A stretch of 64,000 nucleotides of DNA from Lactonifactor sp050944855 (GTDB lineage Bacteria; Bacillota; Clostridia; Lachnospirales; Lachnospiraceae), in the NCBI GenBank assembly GCA_050944855.1, contig JBMNRU010000002.1, positions 1 to 64,000 on the forward strand. The letters are read 5' to 3'. Numbering within the stretch: position 1 is the stretch's first letter; every line of letters starts with the position of its first letter. The position numbers were made by a program, and so were the translations under genes. The notes below the pieces were generated by a model, which worked only from the letters and a program-made list of their open reading frames with translations, did no database searches and had not been told where the DNA came from. This document shows, piece after piece, positions 24,918 to 33,241 of this stretch.

Positions 24918-26156
24918 TTACACATCACCTCCGATGCCATACAAAGCATACATCTCATGGATATCATTTTTAAACTGTTCTTCCAGCTCCCTGTTGGAAA
25001 AATGAATCTCTGTAATCCTGCAGATAAAAGTTCTGATCCATGGAATCACCTCACTGGCATCAAATACATCTGCTGAAAATCTGCTGGTATTAGAATCCAG
25101 GTGTTCAACCGTACCGCATCGTTTTTCACGTTCTAATCGTCTGCGGATATGTTGTTCATGATCCGCATAACGAACCGTAAAATCCACATGTTCCATTCTC
25201 TCACCTGTGCTTCCCTGCGTACTTACGCCCCACATATGCGGAAGCATATCCCTGAATGTATCCTGAAGCTCATCAAAACGATCACTTTTATCGTCCAGTT
25301 TCACCGAAACAATATTGTCCGTTCTAAATGGTGTGATTCTTTTAAATCGCGGTGTGTATGCCATAAGATACTGCCGCCCATTCTGTACACTTATCATCAC
25401 CTTGATCGGTATCACTTGATTCTCCGTAATTCTATCCTTATGTCTGTTTATGGTTTCCAGTGTTATGCTTCGTTTCTCTCGGATTGCAAGAAATAAAAAA
25501 TAAAGGATCTCGCTGTCTATGGTACCGGTTATGTAATGATGCTTAAATGCAAAATGGCTTTCACTCTTCTCAGTCTTATCCAACAAATAAGAGCCTATGA
25601 CACCACATGGAAGCACTTCTGAAAAATAGTCAAGAACATCCTTATCCGGCAGGGGAACACTCTCAGCTCTTTGAAAATACAGGGTCTTTCCCTTTTTCTC
25701 AGAAACCAAGAGTCCATAAGAAACATATTCCTTAAGCTTCTTCCTGACTGTAGATTCATCAAATATTCTGGGTTCTGAAAACTGCGACAGATAGCCATCC
25801 ATACGATCCGTTATCTCCCCGATCGTCATGCTGACGCCCGGATCAGACAATATATCAAGAATCACAAAATGCAGTGTAATATCTCCGTCCGTAAAGCTTT
25901 TTGTTTTCCATGCTTTAAACAATGGATTATGTTTCGTCAACCGGCTGTCAATGGAAAGGAACACATTTTTCCCTTCCGGCGTCTGGCGAAACTGCATATA
26001 ATCGCCAAACCAGCTTTCCAAACGCCGTCGCTCGTCATCATACGAACGTGCACTCTTCCTGGTAAATTCATCTCTGCTCTTGAATCCATACACATAGAAT
26101 TCTCTCATATAATCACGTATGCGCTTGAAATTCTTCACCAGCTCATGATATGCCAT
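24918..26156 (-). CDS. WYL domain transcriptional regulator (first of pair)
   Basis: About 412 residues. An N-terminal region (MAYHELVKNFKRIRDYMREF) is followed by a winged-helix-like section (about residues 80-170). The WYL domain holds NGRQYLMAYTPRFKRITPFR and a WCX tail follows. The start at ATG 26156 is the family's typical MAYHEL; GAGGGGATGG lies upstream. A longer frame to 26261 would overlap the glycohydrolase and lacks a site. WYL regulators next to rtcB/rsr are a recurring arrangement and parallel the role of RtcR, which activates rtcBA in Proteobacteria. The ligand here is unknown, possibly damaged RNA or an ADP-ribose compound given the neighbours. Confidence 0.88.
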   Translation of the reverse strand: MAYHELVKNFKRIRDYMREFYVYGFKSRDEFTRKSARSYDDERRRLESWFGDYMQFRQTPEGKNVFLSIDSRLTKHNPLFKAWKTKSFTDGDITLHFVILDILSDPGVSMTIGEITDRMDGYLSQFSEPRIFDESTVRKKLKEYVSYGLLVSEKKGKTLYFQRAESVPLPDKDVLDYFSEVLPCGVIGSYLLDKTEKSESHFAFKHHYITGTIDSEILYFLFLAIREKRSITLETINRHKDRITENQVIPIKVMISVQNGRQYLMAYTPRFKRITPFRTDNIVSVKLDDKSDRFDELQDTFRDMLPHMWGVSTQGSTGERMEHVDFTVRYADHEQHIRRRLEREKRCGTVEHLDSNTSRFSADVFDASEVIPWIRTFICRITEIHFSNRELEEQFKNDIHEMYALYGIGGDV

Positions 26157-26193
26157 GTTTACCATCCCCTCTATTACTTCTTCATTTGTCTCT

Positions 26194-27039
26194 TTATCCT
26201 TGCTTTCCTTTAGCAGAACAATCGGGAATTCTCCCGGTCTGCGCGAAAAGGTACTCCTCAAATATTTTCAATACCTTAAGCAATTCCTCCGGCAGGCGCT
26301 TATAACATTCTTCTTTCAATTCATCGGGAACACCATAAAAACCTTCTGCGATGCTGCCTGCAATCGCTGTCAGCGTATCACAGTCACCGCCGAGAGAAAC
26401 TGCAGTGCGGATAACATCCTCAAAACTATCGCCTTCCAGAAAAGCCGTGATAGCTTCCGGCACCGTTTCCATGCAGGTTTCTATATGATAATAATCCGGT
26501 CTGATCTCATCGCAGGTACGGTTTAGCGCATAACCGAATTCACGTTCTACGTATTCCTTAATCTCTTCTTTGCTATGTCCGCTCCTTGCCAGAAAGATAG
26601 CGGAGGCAGTTGCCTCAGCCCCCTTCATCCCTTCCGGATGATTATGGGTAACCATGGCAGAGAGTCTTGCTGCGTGTCTGACGGACTCCATATCATGGTA
26701 GAGCCATGCCACGGAAGATACACGCATGGCAGAGCCATTGCCAAAGCTGTTATAGGCTTGACCGTCCGGATTGCGAAGCCACTGACGAAACATTCCTCCA
26801 TATCCGGCATTCGGATACATTTCACCAAACTGCCGCATACGGCTTGCAAGATTTTGCAGAATCCAATCATCCTTTGCATCAGGCTGCACATCAAGAAATG
26901 CCATACCAACAGCCAGGGTCATTACGGTATCATCGGTATAAGTAGATTTTGGGGAGAACAAAGGAAAATCTTTACTTTTACTGCCACGGTCAAACTCATA
27001 AGGACTGCCTATCATATCACCCAAAATTGCTCCTATCAT
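26194..27039 (-). CDS. ADP-ribosylglycohydrolase family protein
   Basis: 281 residues, normal for the ARH/DraG family, which removes ADP-ribose from proteins or nucleic acids using two Mg ions. The metal ligands are visible in YTDDTVMTLAVG near the N-terminus and SLGGDCDTLTAIAGSIAEG near the C-terminus, both complete. The ATG overlaps the vWA gene stop by four bases. Its position between a vWA protein and WYL regulators, in a locus with a macro domain protein and RtcB/Rsr, suggests removal of ADP-ribose from RNA ends or from an RNA-repair factor; that link is inference. Confidence 0.93.
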   Translation of the reverse strand: MIGAILGDMIGSPYEFDRGSKSKDFPLFSPKSTYTDDTVMTLAVGMAFLDVQPDAKDDWILQNLASRMRQFGEMYPNAGYGGMFRQWLRNPDGQAYNSFGNGSAMRVSSVAWLYHDMESVRHAARLSAMVTHNHPEGMKGAEATASAIFLARSGHSKEEIKEYVEREFGYALNRTCDEIRPDYYHIETCMETVPEAITAFLEGDSFEDVIRTAVSLGGDCDTLTAIAGSIAEGFYGVPDELKEECYKRLPEELLKVLKIFEEYLFAQTGRIPDCSAKGKQG

Positions 27040-27680
27040 CTCTTTCCTCCTCGCTTTTTATAATCTGCATCAATTTTCTTTTTCCAATCAGCCGATAATG
27101 GCACATCACACGTCCTTACGCGGGTGACGGCTTCACTGATAACCTCATAGTTAAGAGCAGTTCCAAGCTCATCACATTGATAATTGGCAGCCATAGAAGC
27201 ATCAATGCCAAATCTTTTTGCTTCTGCTGCCGCATCTATATTAGCGCCAAGGAAAATAAATTCCCATCCATAGCACTCCTTTTGATGTGCGATCATGCAA
27301 CGAACCTTGTCATAGGTATAACGGCAACTGGCGTTTTCCATCCCATCGGTAGTAATGATAAAGAGGGTCTTTCGGGGCACATCTTCCCTTCGGGCATATT
27401 TGTGAACATTTCCAATATGGTGAATTGCCCCGCCCACAGCGTCCAGCAATGCTGTACATCCACGTACAAAATACTCCTTATCGGTAAGATTCGGCACATT
27501 TGCAATGGCAACGCGGTCATGGATAACCTCAGCTTCATGATCAAACAGTACAGTAGAGACTACGGCATCGCCCGGTTCCTTACGTTGTTTTTCTAACATG
27601 GAATTAAAGCCTCCGATCGTGTCCTTTTCCAGCCCCGACATAGAGCCACTGCGATCTAAAATAAATACAAGTTCAGTCAT
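27036..27680 (-). CDS. Von Willebrand factor A domain protein
   Basis: 214 residues made almost entirely of a vWA fold. The MIDAS motif is FILDRSGSMSG at residues 6-16, with Thr and Asp in RGCTALLDAV and IITTDGMENAS. Stand-alone vWA proteins of this type often act as binding partners in stress and RNP systems; Rsr downstream carries its own vWA domain. There is no signal peptide, so it is cytoplasmic. It is the first gene of an operon with the glycohydrolase and the WYL pair, with AGGAGG eleven bases upstream of the ATG. Confidence 0.9.
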   Translation of the reverse strand: MTELVFILDRSGSMSGLEKDTIGGFNSMLEKQRKEPGDAVVSTVLFDHEAEVIHDRVAIANVPNLTDKEYFVRGCTALLDAVGGAIHHIGNVHKYARREDVPRKTLFIITTDGMENASCRYTYDKVRCMIAHQKECYGWEFIFLGANIDAAAEAKRFGIDASMAANYQCDELGTALNYEVISEAVTRVRTCDVPLSADWKKKIDADYKKRGGKR

Positions 27681-27715
27681 TTTAAAATCCTCCTGTCTCT
27701 TTCTTTTGACTTCAT

Positions 27716-27757
27716 ATTATACAAAACAGGAGAATGAATGGTCGCATAGTATGCGAC
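27716..27757 (-). promoter_or_regulatory. Promoter and operator of the vWA-ARH-WYL operon
   Basis: On the minus strand a perfect TATAAT (27716-27721) lies 35 bases before the vWA start. The -35 position (27739-27744) has no consensus and is overlapped by a perfect palindrome, GTCGCAT AGT ATGCGAC (27741-27757). A missing -35 box plus a palindrome there fits an activator-dependent promoter; the WYL proteins of the operon are the natural candidates. Confidence 0.55.
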
Positions 27758-27760
27758 ATT

Positions 27761-28834
27761 TTATGCGCCGATAAGCGGCTGGTCAAATGCAAACAGAACT
27801 TCATTTAACTCAAAAACATTATAGTTTCTGTTCACAAGAAAATACTCCACGATCACATCAAATTTACTGCTGTGGGAGAGAGCAAACCCTGCACGGCCAA
27901 TGAAATCCTTTGTTTCATCCACGTCCAACTCCAATGCAAATGCAAAAGCCAGTGCCGTTGTCTTGGATGGCTTATAATCTGCATTATTTCGGATTTTTGA
28001 AAACAGTTTTCTGTCTACGTTGGCTTTTTTATAAATTTCGGAATCTTTCTTTCCGGTACGGTCAATGAGCTGCAGAAGTGTTTCCGAAAAGCCTGCATCC
28101 AGATCCGCTAACAGCCTTCCCCAATCATCAGAGTCCATGGGAACACTTGCGTCAACAGGTGTGCCGGGACTTTCTTCCACTGCCTGTGAGGGAGAAACAG
28201 CCTCATAGACTCGGCTGCTGCGTTCCAACTCAGCCCTTATCCGCCTCATCTCAAACCGGGAGCTGTTCACCTCTGTACCATATTCATCCACCGTTTTGCT
28301 GCGGATATAATTCTCATCAATATAGCTGCTGACAGACTTGAACAGCTTCTCTGACAATGCAAAAGCTTCCTTACCAAACACAACCAGATAAATCTGCATC
28401 TCATTTTCCAAAAGGAAAGTGCTGATTTCCCGGACTGCTATCTGCAGTGCGAGGGGCTTTGGAAACCCATAGTTGCCTGTAGCTATCAAAGGAAATGCAA
28501 TGGACTCACACGCATGCTTTTTTGCCAGCTCCAGCGACTTTTGATAGCAGGAAGTCAAAATCTGTTCTTCCTTATGATTTCCATCCTCCCAGATAGGTCC
28601 GACTGTATGGATAATATACTTGGCATCTAAACCAAAACCTGGTGTGATAACTGCATCGCCAAAGTCAATGCGGCCGATTTTCTGCCGCGCCGCAAGCAAT
28701 TCATGTCCGGCTTTCTTATGTATCCCGCTGTCAACGCCGGAACCGATGACGGGGTTAGGATTTGCAGTGTTTACCACCGCATCCACCTGCATATTTATAA
28801 TATCATTTCGTACGATTTCAAAAGGCATAGACAA
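27761..28834 (-). CDS. Macro domain protein with C-terminal helical extension
   Basis: 357 residues. The macro domain (about residues 1-165) binds ADP-ribose: the loops are DAVVNTANPNPVIGSGVDSGIHKKAG and the phosphate loop LIATGNYGFPKPLAL. Residues 240-357 form a helical region with IDRTGKKDSEIYKKANVDRKLFSKIR, similar to an XRE-type helix-turn-helix, followed by a conserved tail. This macro plus C-terminal arrangement recurs in Firmicutes. It probably recognises or hydrolyses ADP-ribose on protein or RNA and may couple that to regulation. It stands upstream of the vWA operon with its own promoter and an 80-base gap. Confidence 0.9.
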   Translation of the reverse strand: MSMPFEIVRNDIINMQVDAVVNTANPNPVIGSGVDSGIHKKAGHELLAARQKIGRIDFGDAVITPGFGLDAKYIIHTVGPIWEDGNHKEEQILTSCYQKSLELAKKHACESIAFPLIATGNYGFPKPLALQIAVREISTFLLENEMQIYLVVFGKEAFALSEKLFKSVSSYIDENYIRSKTVDEYGTEVNSSRFEMRRIRAELERSSRVYEAVSPSQAVEESPGTPVDASVPMDSDDWGRLLADLDAGFSETLLQLIDRTGKKDSEIYKKANVDRKLFSKIRNNADYKPSKTTALAFAFALELDVDETKDFIGRAGFALSHSSKFDVIVEYFLVNRNYNVFELNEVLFAFDQPLIGA

Positions 28835-28890
28835 CCTCCCAACTCATGTATCAAGTATCCTCATATAGCGTATGTTTTTCTTACCTCCAT

Positions 28891-28919
28891 ACTATATCTT
28901 AGTTTCCCAATAATGGCAA
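28891..28919 (-). promoter_or_regulatory. Sigma-A promoter of the macro domain gene
   Basis: On the minus strand TTGCCA (28914-28919), 17 bases, then TATAGT (28891-28896). A start near 28885 gives a 50-base leader. Confidence 0.6.
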
Positions 28920-28934
28920 CTCGAAAAGAGGCAC

Positions 28935-28970
28935 GCAAAAAAGGCCGGAATTCCTTCCGCCCTTTTTTGC
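28935..28970 (-). terminator. Terminator after the alpha/beta hydrolase gene
   Basis: Arms GCAAAAAAGGCCGGAA (28935-28950) and TTCCGCCCTTTTTTGC (28955-28970) are complementary apart from one mismatch, with a TTCC loop. It can work in both directions and lies 55 bases past the hydrolase stop. Confidence 0.8.
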
Positions 28971-29024
28971 TTTCTTTCTTTTATCCAATATTGTGTTTTC
29001 ACAAAATTTTTATCCGATATATTG

Positions 29025-30011
29025 TCACTCGGAAACAATTCCCATATACTTTCTGAAAAACTCTGCCATTTTATCAAACGGAATCACGTCCATTTTATCA
29101 TAAAGATCGGTATGGGATGCGCCGGGAATGATCATCAGTTCTTTATTGTCACCCATCAATTTTTCAAAAGCATCTCTGCTGAAATAACAGGAATGTGCTT
29201 TTTCTCCGTGGATCAACAACACGGCATTTCGTATTTCCTGGCTGTACTGTAAAATCGGCATATTCAGGAAAGGCAATGTGGAAGTCACATTCCAGCCCTC
29301 GTTTGAATTCAGGGATCTGACATGATATCCGCGGTCTGTTTTATAATAGTCATGATAATCCTTTACAAAATATGGGGCATCCTCCGGCAAAGGATCTACC
29401 ACTCCGCCTGCTCTTACATAAGTCCCGGATTTATAATCCGCCGTTCTCTGCGCATTTAGAGATCTGCGTTTTTCATAACGGTCCTCTTCACTATCCTCTG
29501 CGTCAAAATAGCCCTTTGCATTGACACGGGTCATATCATACATCGTAGATGCCACGGTTGCCTTAATCCTGGTATCGATCGCTGCTGCATTTAAAGCCAT
29601 TCCACCCCAGCCGCAGATACCGATGATACCGATTTTCTCCGGATCCACCTGATCCTGGACAGACAGATAATCCACTGCTGCCTGAAAATCCTCTGTATTA
29701 ATATCCGGAGATGCTACATTTCTGACATTTCCGCCGCTCTCACCGGTAAAAGACGGATCAAAAGCAATCGTCAAAAATCCCCTTTCTGCCATGGCCTGGG
29801 CATACAAACCGGACGACTGCTCTTTCACAGCTCCAAATGGCCCGCTGACCGCAATAGCTGCCAGCTTTCCTTCTGCGCCCTTGGGCATATACAGATCGGC
29901 AGCCAGCGTAATGCCGTACCGGTTATGAAAAGTAATTTTTCGATGTTCCACTTTTTCACTTTTAGGGAATGTTTTATCCCATTCTTCCACTAATTCTAAT
30001 TTTTCTTCCAT
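29025..30011 (-). CDS. Alpha/beta hydrolase (YcjY / dienelactone-hydrolase-like)
   Basis: 328 residues. A hydrolase fold begins with the beta strands at KITFHNRYGITLAADLYMP. The oxyanion region is AVSGPFGAVKEQSSG. The nucleophile elbow reads IGICGWGGMALNAAA: there is no Ser in the usual place, so Cys may serve or the elbow may be altered. The acid and base are probably in the HGEKAHSCYFS and GASHTDLYD segments. The gene is divergent from a MerR regulator and is preceded by a 19-base-spacer promoter with a central dyad, so it is very likely the MerR target. The substrate is unknown. Confidence 0.85.
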   Translation of the reverse strand: MEEKLELVEEWDKTFPKSEKVEHRKITFHNRYGITLAADLYMPKGAEGKLAAIAVSGPFGAVKEQSSGLYAQAMAERGFLTIAFDPSFTGESGGNVRNVASPDINTEDFQAAVDYLSVQDQVDPEKIGIIGICGWGGMALNAAAIDTRIKATVASTMYDMTRVNAKGYFDAEDSEEDRYEKRRSLNAQRTADYKSGTYVRAGGVVDPLPEDAPYFVKDYHDYYKTDRGYHVRSLNSNEGWNVTSTLPFLNMPILQYSQEIRNAVLLIHGEKAHSCYFSRDAFEKLMGDNKELMIIPGASHTDLYDKMDVIPFDKMAEFFRKYMGIVSE

Positions 30012-30095
30012 GTTTTATGCCTCCTTATATCCTTCCGTTATCTCTATCCCTTAGAGTTTTCATCATTGACATTTTTATTTCTGTCTGATAAGCTT

Positions 30096-30126
30096 ATCAT
30101 AATACCTAAACCTAACTTTAGGTCAA
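30096..30126 (-). promoter_or_regulatory. MerR-type promoter of the hydrolase gene
   Basis: On the minus strand TTGACC (30121-30126) and TATGAT (30096-30101) are separated by 19 bases, two more than normal, and the spacer region holds a dyad ACCTAAA (30104-30110) and TTTAGGT (30117-30123). An over-long spacer with a central palindrome is the hallmark of MerR-activated promoters. The merR gene starts 33 bases downstream on the other strand. Confidence 0.8.
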
Positions 30127-30155
30127 TACTTTTTTATCTTTTGGAAGGTGATATT

Positions 30156-30590
30156 ATGTACACAATTGGCCAGGTATCTAACATGTTCCATATTCCTATT
30201 TCTACCCTGCGATACTATGATAAGGAGGGGCTATTCCCCGGAATACAGCGAACTTCCGGTATCCGCCGATTTAGCGAAAAGGAAATTGACGCAATACGGG
30301 TTATCGAATGCCTAAAAAAATCCGGTCTGGAAATTAAAGACATCAAACAATTTATGGAATGGTGCGCTCAGGGTAATAAAACCTATCCACAGCGCCTCCA
30401 ACTATTCCTAAAACAAAGAAAACAGGTGGAAGCCGAAATAGAACATATGAACCGCGTTCTTGATATGCTGAAATTCAAGTGTTGGTATTATGAAGAGGCC
30501 ATAAAAGACGGGAACGAAAACCGGCTTTCACAAATAAAACCGGAAGACATGCCGGAAGACATTCGCCATGCCTATGAAAATTCTCACTAA
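30156..30590 (+). CDS. MerR family transcriptional regulator
   Basis: About 144 residues. The N-terminal winged helix contains YTIGQVSNMFHIPISTLRYYDKEGLFPG, the standard MerR signature. A coiled-coil dimer helix follows (about 75-115). There are no paired cysteines for metal, so a small organic ligand or redox signal is more likely. ATG 30156 follows GGAAGGTG by seven bases; an upstream in-frame start at 30066 would run through the promoter. It likely activates the divergent alpha/beta hydrolase. Confidence 0.92.
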   Translation: MYTIGQVSNMFHIPISTLRYYDKEGLFPGIQRTSGIRRFSEKEIDAIRVIECLKKSGLEIKDIKQFMEWCAQGNKTYPQRLQLFLKQRKQVEAEIEHMNRVLDMLKFKCWYYEEAIKDGNENRLSQIKPEDMPEDIRHAYENSH

Positions 30591-30633
30591 AACACACAGG
30601 CAGGATCCTGCCCTATAACAAACCCAAAAGTCA

Positions 30634-30667
30634 AAAATGAGAACGACCACTCTGTCGTTCCCATTTT
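30634..30667. terminator. Bidirectional terminator after merR
   Basis: AAAATGAGAACGAC (30634-30647) pairs with GTCGTTCCCATTTT (30654-30667), one mismatch, six-base loop. It serves merR and the converging minus-strand gene. Confidence 0.75.
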
Positions 30668-30683
30668 ATGGCATTTAAAAACC

Positions 30684-31355
30684 TTATATTTTATTTGCTG
30701 CTTCATCCAGAGATGCACCGTCTTCCCATTTTCCCAGATATCTGAGATATTCTGATTCTGTATTTAGAAAATCCGCGGCATTTTGTGGCAGTACAATGGT
30801 TTCCAGCTGATTCTTGATATAATTGCAGACATAAATCACCCTCACACAGTTTAAAAATACATAATCAAACCGTACCGGTTTCTTTTCCTGCTGACGCTTG
30901 ATATACACAAATAACTGTTCTACATCAACATCATCTTCCTCTGTCGGGTGCAAAAACAGATAGAGACCGTTATATCGTCTGCTCTGGTAATTTGTATTCA
31001 GCTTTTTCAGTTTACTGTCAAATCTGTATTTTGCTTTTGACAGATAATCCTGTTCTACTCCCGCTTCCGGCAAAACTGCCCAAAATCTTCCATTGTAAAA
31101 ATGCAGCCGATCGCCATAGCGTTCTAAAGCTGCCGCAGGAAGTTCTTCTTTTAAACATCCCAAATATTGTTCGATAAAACTCTCGGTCTGGCCATCTTCC
31201 GGCAAAAGTGCCTGGCTGATCTCCAAACCCAGATCCATCGTTTCGTTAATCCAGTCCGGCGACTCACTTTTAACAAAAGATGGTTTATACTCCGGCCACA
31301 GATACTTTAACGAAACTGCCGCATAGATTTCATTTAACAACTTTTCATATGCCAT
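30684..31355 (-). CDS. Hypothetical protein, 223 residues
   Basis: I do not recognise a family. It is soluble and mixed alpha/beta, with aromatic-rich segments such as LHFYNGRFWAVLP and a repeated-looking YLFLHPTEEDDVDVEQLFVYI. It starts with a typical ATG (MAYEKLLNEIY) with GAGGTG upstream, and has no signal peptide or membrane helix. It is 24 bases downstream of the MGMT-fusion gene on the same strand, so both may be one operon; a role in the cytoplasm is all that can be inferred. Confidence 0.6.
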   Translation of the reverse strand: MAYEKLLNEIYAAVSLKYLWPEYKPSFVKSESPDWINETMDLGLEISQALLPEDGQTESFIEQYLGCLKEELPAAALERYGDRLHFYNGRFWAVLPEAGVEQDYLSKAKYRFDSKLKKLNTNYQSRRYNGLYLFLHPTEEDDVDVEQLFVYIKRQQEKKPVRFDYVFLNCVRVIYVCNYIKNQLETIVLPQNAADFLNTESEYLRYLGKWEDGASLDEAANKI

Positions 31356-31379
31356 ATTTGCACCTCAATATCGTTTCAC

Positions 31380-32018
31380 TCACTTCTCTGGAGAAAGGAT
31401 GATTCCATATTTTTCCAGATCCACTTTGCCATCCAGCACCGGTATTCCATCCGCCTCCAGCAATTTTGCCTGCGCACCGTCTCCTCCAAATGCAAATTCA
31501 CCTGACAATTCTCCCTGCGCGTTTACTACCCTGTAACAGGGGATCCTGTCGGGATCCGGATTCCTATGCAGTGCATTTCCAACGGCCCTCGCCATCTTTT
31601 TATCCCCTGCCATTTCGGCAATCTGCCCATAGGTTGCAACTCTGCCCCTGGGAATCTTCTGCACTGCCTCGTAAATTCTTTTTGACGGACTGTCTGTGAC
31701 AAGATCATAGCTTTCCGCTATCATCCGCCTGATATCCTCATCCGGCACGCTTCCATCTAAAATGACCGTATTCCAGTGTTCTTTATTCTGGTGCCAGCCG
31801 GCAATGACAGCTTCATATGTATCCCGCCAAAAATCTCTCCACTGGGGATCCACCTTCACGTTAATATTCAAATAACCATTTCTCTTATAAGTCCAGAGAA
31901 AAGCTTTCTTATTCCCTTTCACTCTCACCAGCTGCCAGTTGGGATCGTGAAACGGAGCATCCTGATAGGCATTAGGAAATGACAGACCGTAAGCTAATAC
32001 TTCTTCTCTTGTTTTCAA
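31380..32018 (-). CDS. MmcQ/YjbR domain fused to an MGMT-type alkyltransferase
   Basis: 212 residues in two parts. Residues 1-110 are an MmcQ/YjbR (CyaY-like, DNA-binding) domain, seen in AFLWTYKRNGYLNINVKVDP. Residues 115-212 are the C-terminal DNA-binding/active-site domain of O6-methylguanine methyltransferases, with IPRGRVATYGQIAEMAG and the acceptor site IPCYRVV. The usual motif is PCHRV: the acceptor Cys is kept but the His is Tyr, which may change or lower alkyl transfer. The MGMT part lacks the Ada N-terminal domain. Probably a DNA-alkylation sensor or repair protein. Confidence 0.88.
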   Translation of the reverse strand: MKTREEVLAYGLSFPNAYQDAPFHDPNWQLVRVKGNKKAFLWTYKRNGYLNINVKVDPQWRDFWRDTYEAVIAGWHQNKEHWNTVILDGSVPDEDIRRMIAESYDLVTDSPSKRIYEAVQKIPRGRVATYGQIAEMAGDKKMARAVGNALHRNPDPDRIPCYRVVNAQGELSGEFAFGGDGAQAKLLEADGIPVLDGKVDLEKYGIILSPEK

Positions 32019-32053
32019 TAAAAAACACCCCTATCTTATCGTACAACCGCAGT

Positions 32054-33241
32054 TTACTGCCTTTCAAACAAAAAAAGCAGCAAAAACCGCAGGGCATCCA
32101 TCATCACACTCTCATCCAGATCAAATCTGGGATTGTGCATAGGATAGACAGCTTCCTGTTCCTTTTTTGCCAAAAACACCACCCGCATGCCCGGAACCTC
32201 TTCCATGTAATAGGCCGCGTTGTCTCCCACCAAAAAAGGCTTTGTTCCAATCTGAAACTGATCGCCAAAGATGTATCTTCCCACCTCGCTGCCCCTTGCC
32301 ACCATCTGTTTCTCATTTATAATAGGCGGAATTACTTTCGTCATCACAATCTGAATCTTTGCTCCGGTTTCTCTCTCGATTTCTTCTGCTCTTTTTTGCA
32401 GTTCCAGATACACAGCCTGAAAATCTTCTTCGGTAAACGCCCGAAGAGAGCCCTTCAGATCCGCCGTTTCCGCTACTATATTTCCACCTGTGCCCGCACT
32501 CATACAGCCAAATGCAAGTACAAACGGATGCTCCGTAGACACCAGGCGATTGATCTCCTCCACAGCTATGAGCAGCCGCGATGCCGCATACATGGCATCA
32601 ATGCCTTCTTCATATTGAAAAAAATGAGCCGATCTTCCTGTTATGTGGATTTCCAGACCGCCGATTTTGGCCGTGGTAATACTTTGCTGTATTTCCATGG
32701 CTCTGGGCTCCTGATTTCCAAAATGAAAAATGACCACAGACTCTGGCTTAGGATTTTCCAGCGCGCCATGCTGAATCATATAATCTGCTCCCTCGCCAAT
32801 TTCTTCTGCCGGCTCAAACAGGAAACGCACATTGCAGCTCAGATATTCTTTCTTTTCCGCCAATACTTCTGCCAGGGTCAGAAGTATTGCTGTGTTGGCA
32901 TCATGGCCGCAGGCATGCATATTCCCTTCATACAGGGAAGCAAAAGGCAGTCCTGTTTCTTCCGGAACAGCTATGGCATCTATCTCCGCGCGAACTGCAA
33001 TAGTAGGAAGAGCCTTATCTACTGCCAGATCAGCTATGACTCCGCTCTTTCCCAACTGTCGACAGGGAATATTGGCCCTTTTCAGGTGTTTCACAATGTA
33101 TTTCGTTGTCTCCTCTTCCAAAAAAGCAAGTTCCGGATGCTGATGCAACCAACGTCTGTGCGCAAGCAGTTGCTGCTCCCAGTCTGCTCTTTTAGGCAGT
33201 AGTTTTTCTTCTCTGTCTTGTCTCGTCATAATATCTCCCAT
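32054..33241 (-). CDS. M20 family amidohydrolase
   Basis: 395 residues. Metal-dependent peptidase/amidohydrolase related to hippurate or N-acetyl-amino acid hydrolases. The metal ligands are visible in MHACGHDANTAILL and the catalytic FEPAEEIGEGADYM, with HNPRFDLDESVM at the C-terminus. The lid domain is at about 185-300. The start is ATG 33241 or 33229 (MTRQDREEK); the latter is the more conserved beginning. No signal peptide is present, so it acts in the cytoplasm on N-acyl amino acids or peptides. Confidence 0.93.
   Translation of the reverse strand: MGDIMTRQDREEKLLPKRADWEQQLLAHRRWLHQHPELAFLEEETTKYIVKHLKRANIPCRQLGKSGVIADLAVDKALPTIAVRAEIDAIAVPEETGLPFASLYEGNMHACGHDANTAILLTLAEVLAEKKEYLSCNVRFLFEPAEEIGEGADYMIQHGALENPKPESVVIFHFGNQEPRAMEIQQSITTAKIGGLEIHITGRSAHFFQYEEGIDAMYAASRLLIAVEEINRLVSTEHPFVLAFGCMSAGTGGNIVAETADLKGSLRAFTEEDFQAVYLELQKRAEEIERETGAKIQIVMTKVIPPIINEKQMVARGSEVGRYIFGDQFQIGTKPFLVGDNAAYYMEEVPGMRVVFLAKKEQEAVYPMHNPRFDLDESVMMDALRFLLLFLFERQ

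Noticed and set aside
31979..33202. 407-codon open frame on the plus strand
   Set aside because: Antisense of the M20 amidohydrolase gene; the protein has no recognisable domain and the opposite strand has all the catalytic motifs.
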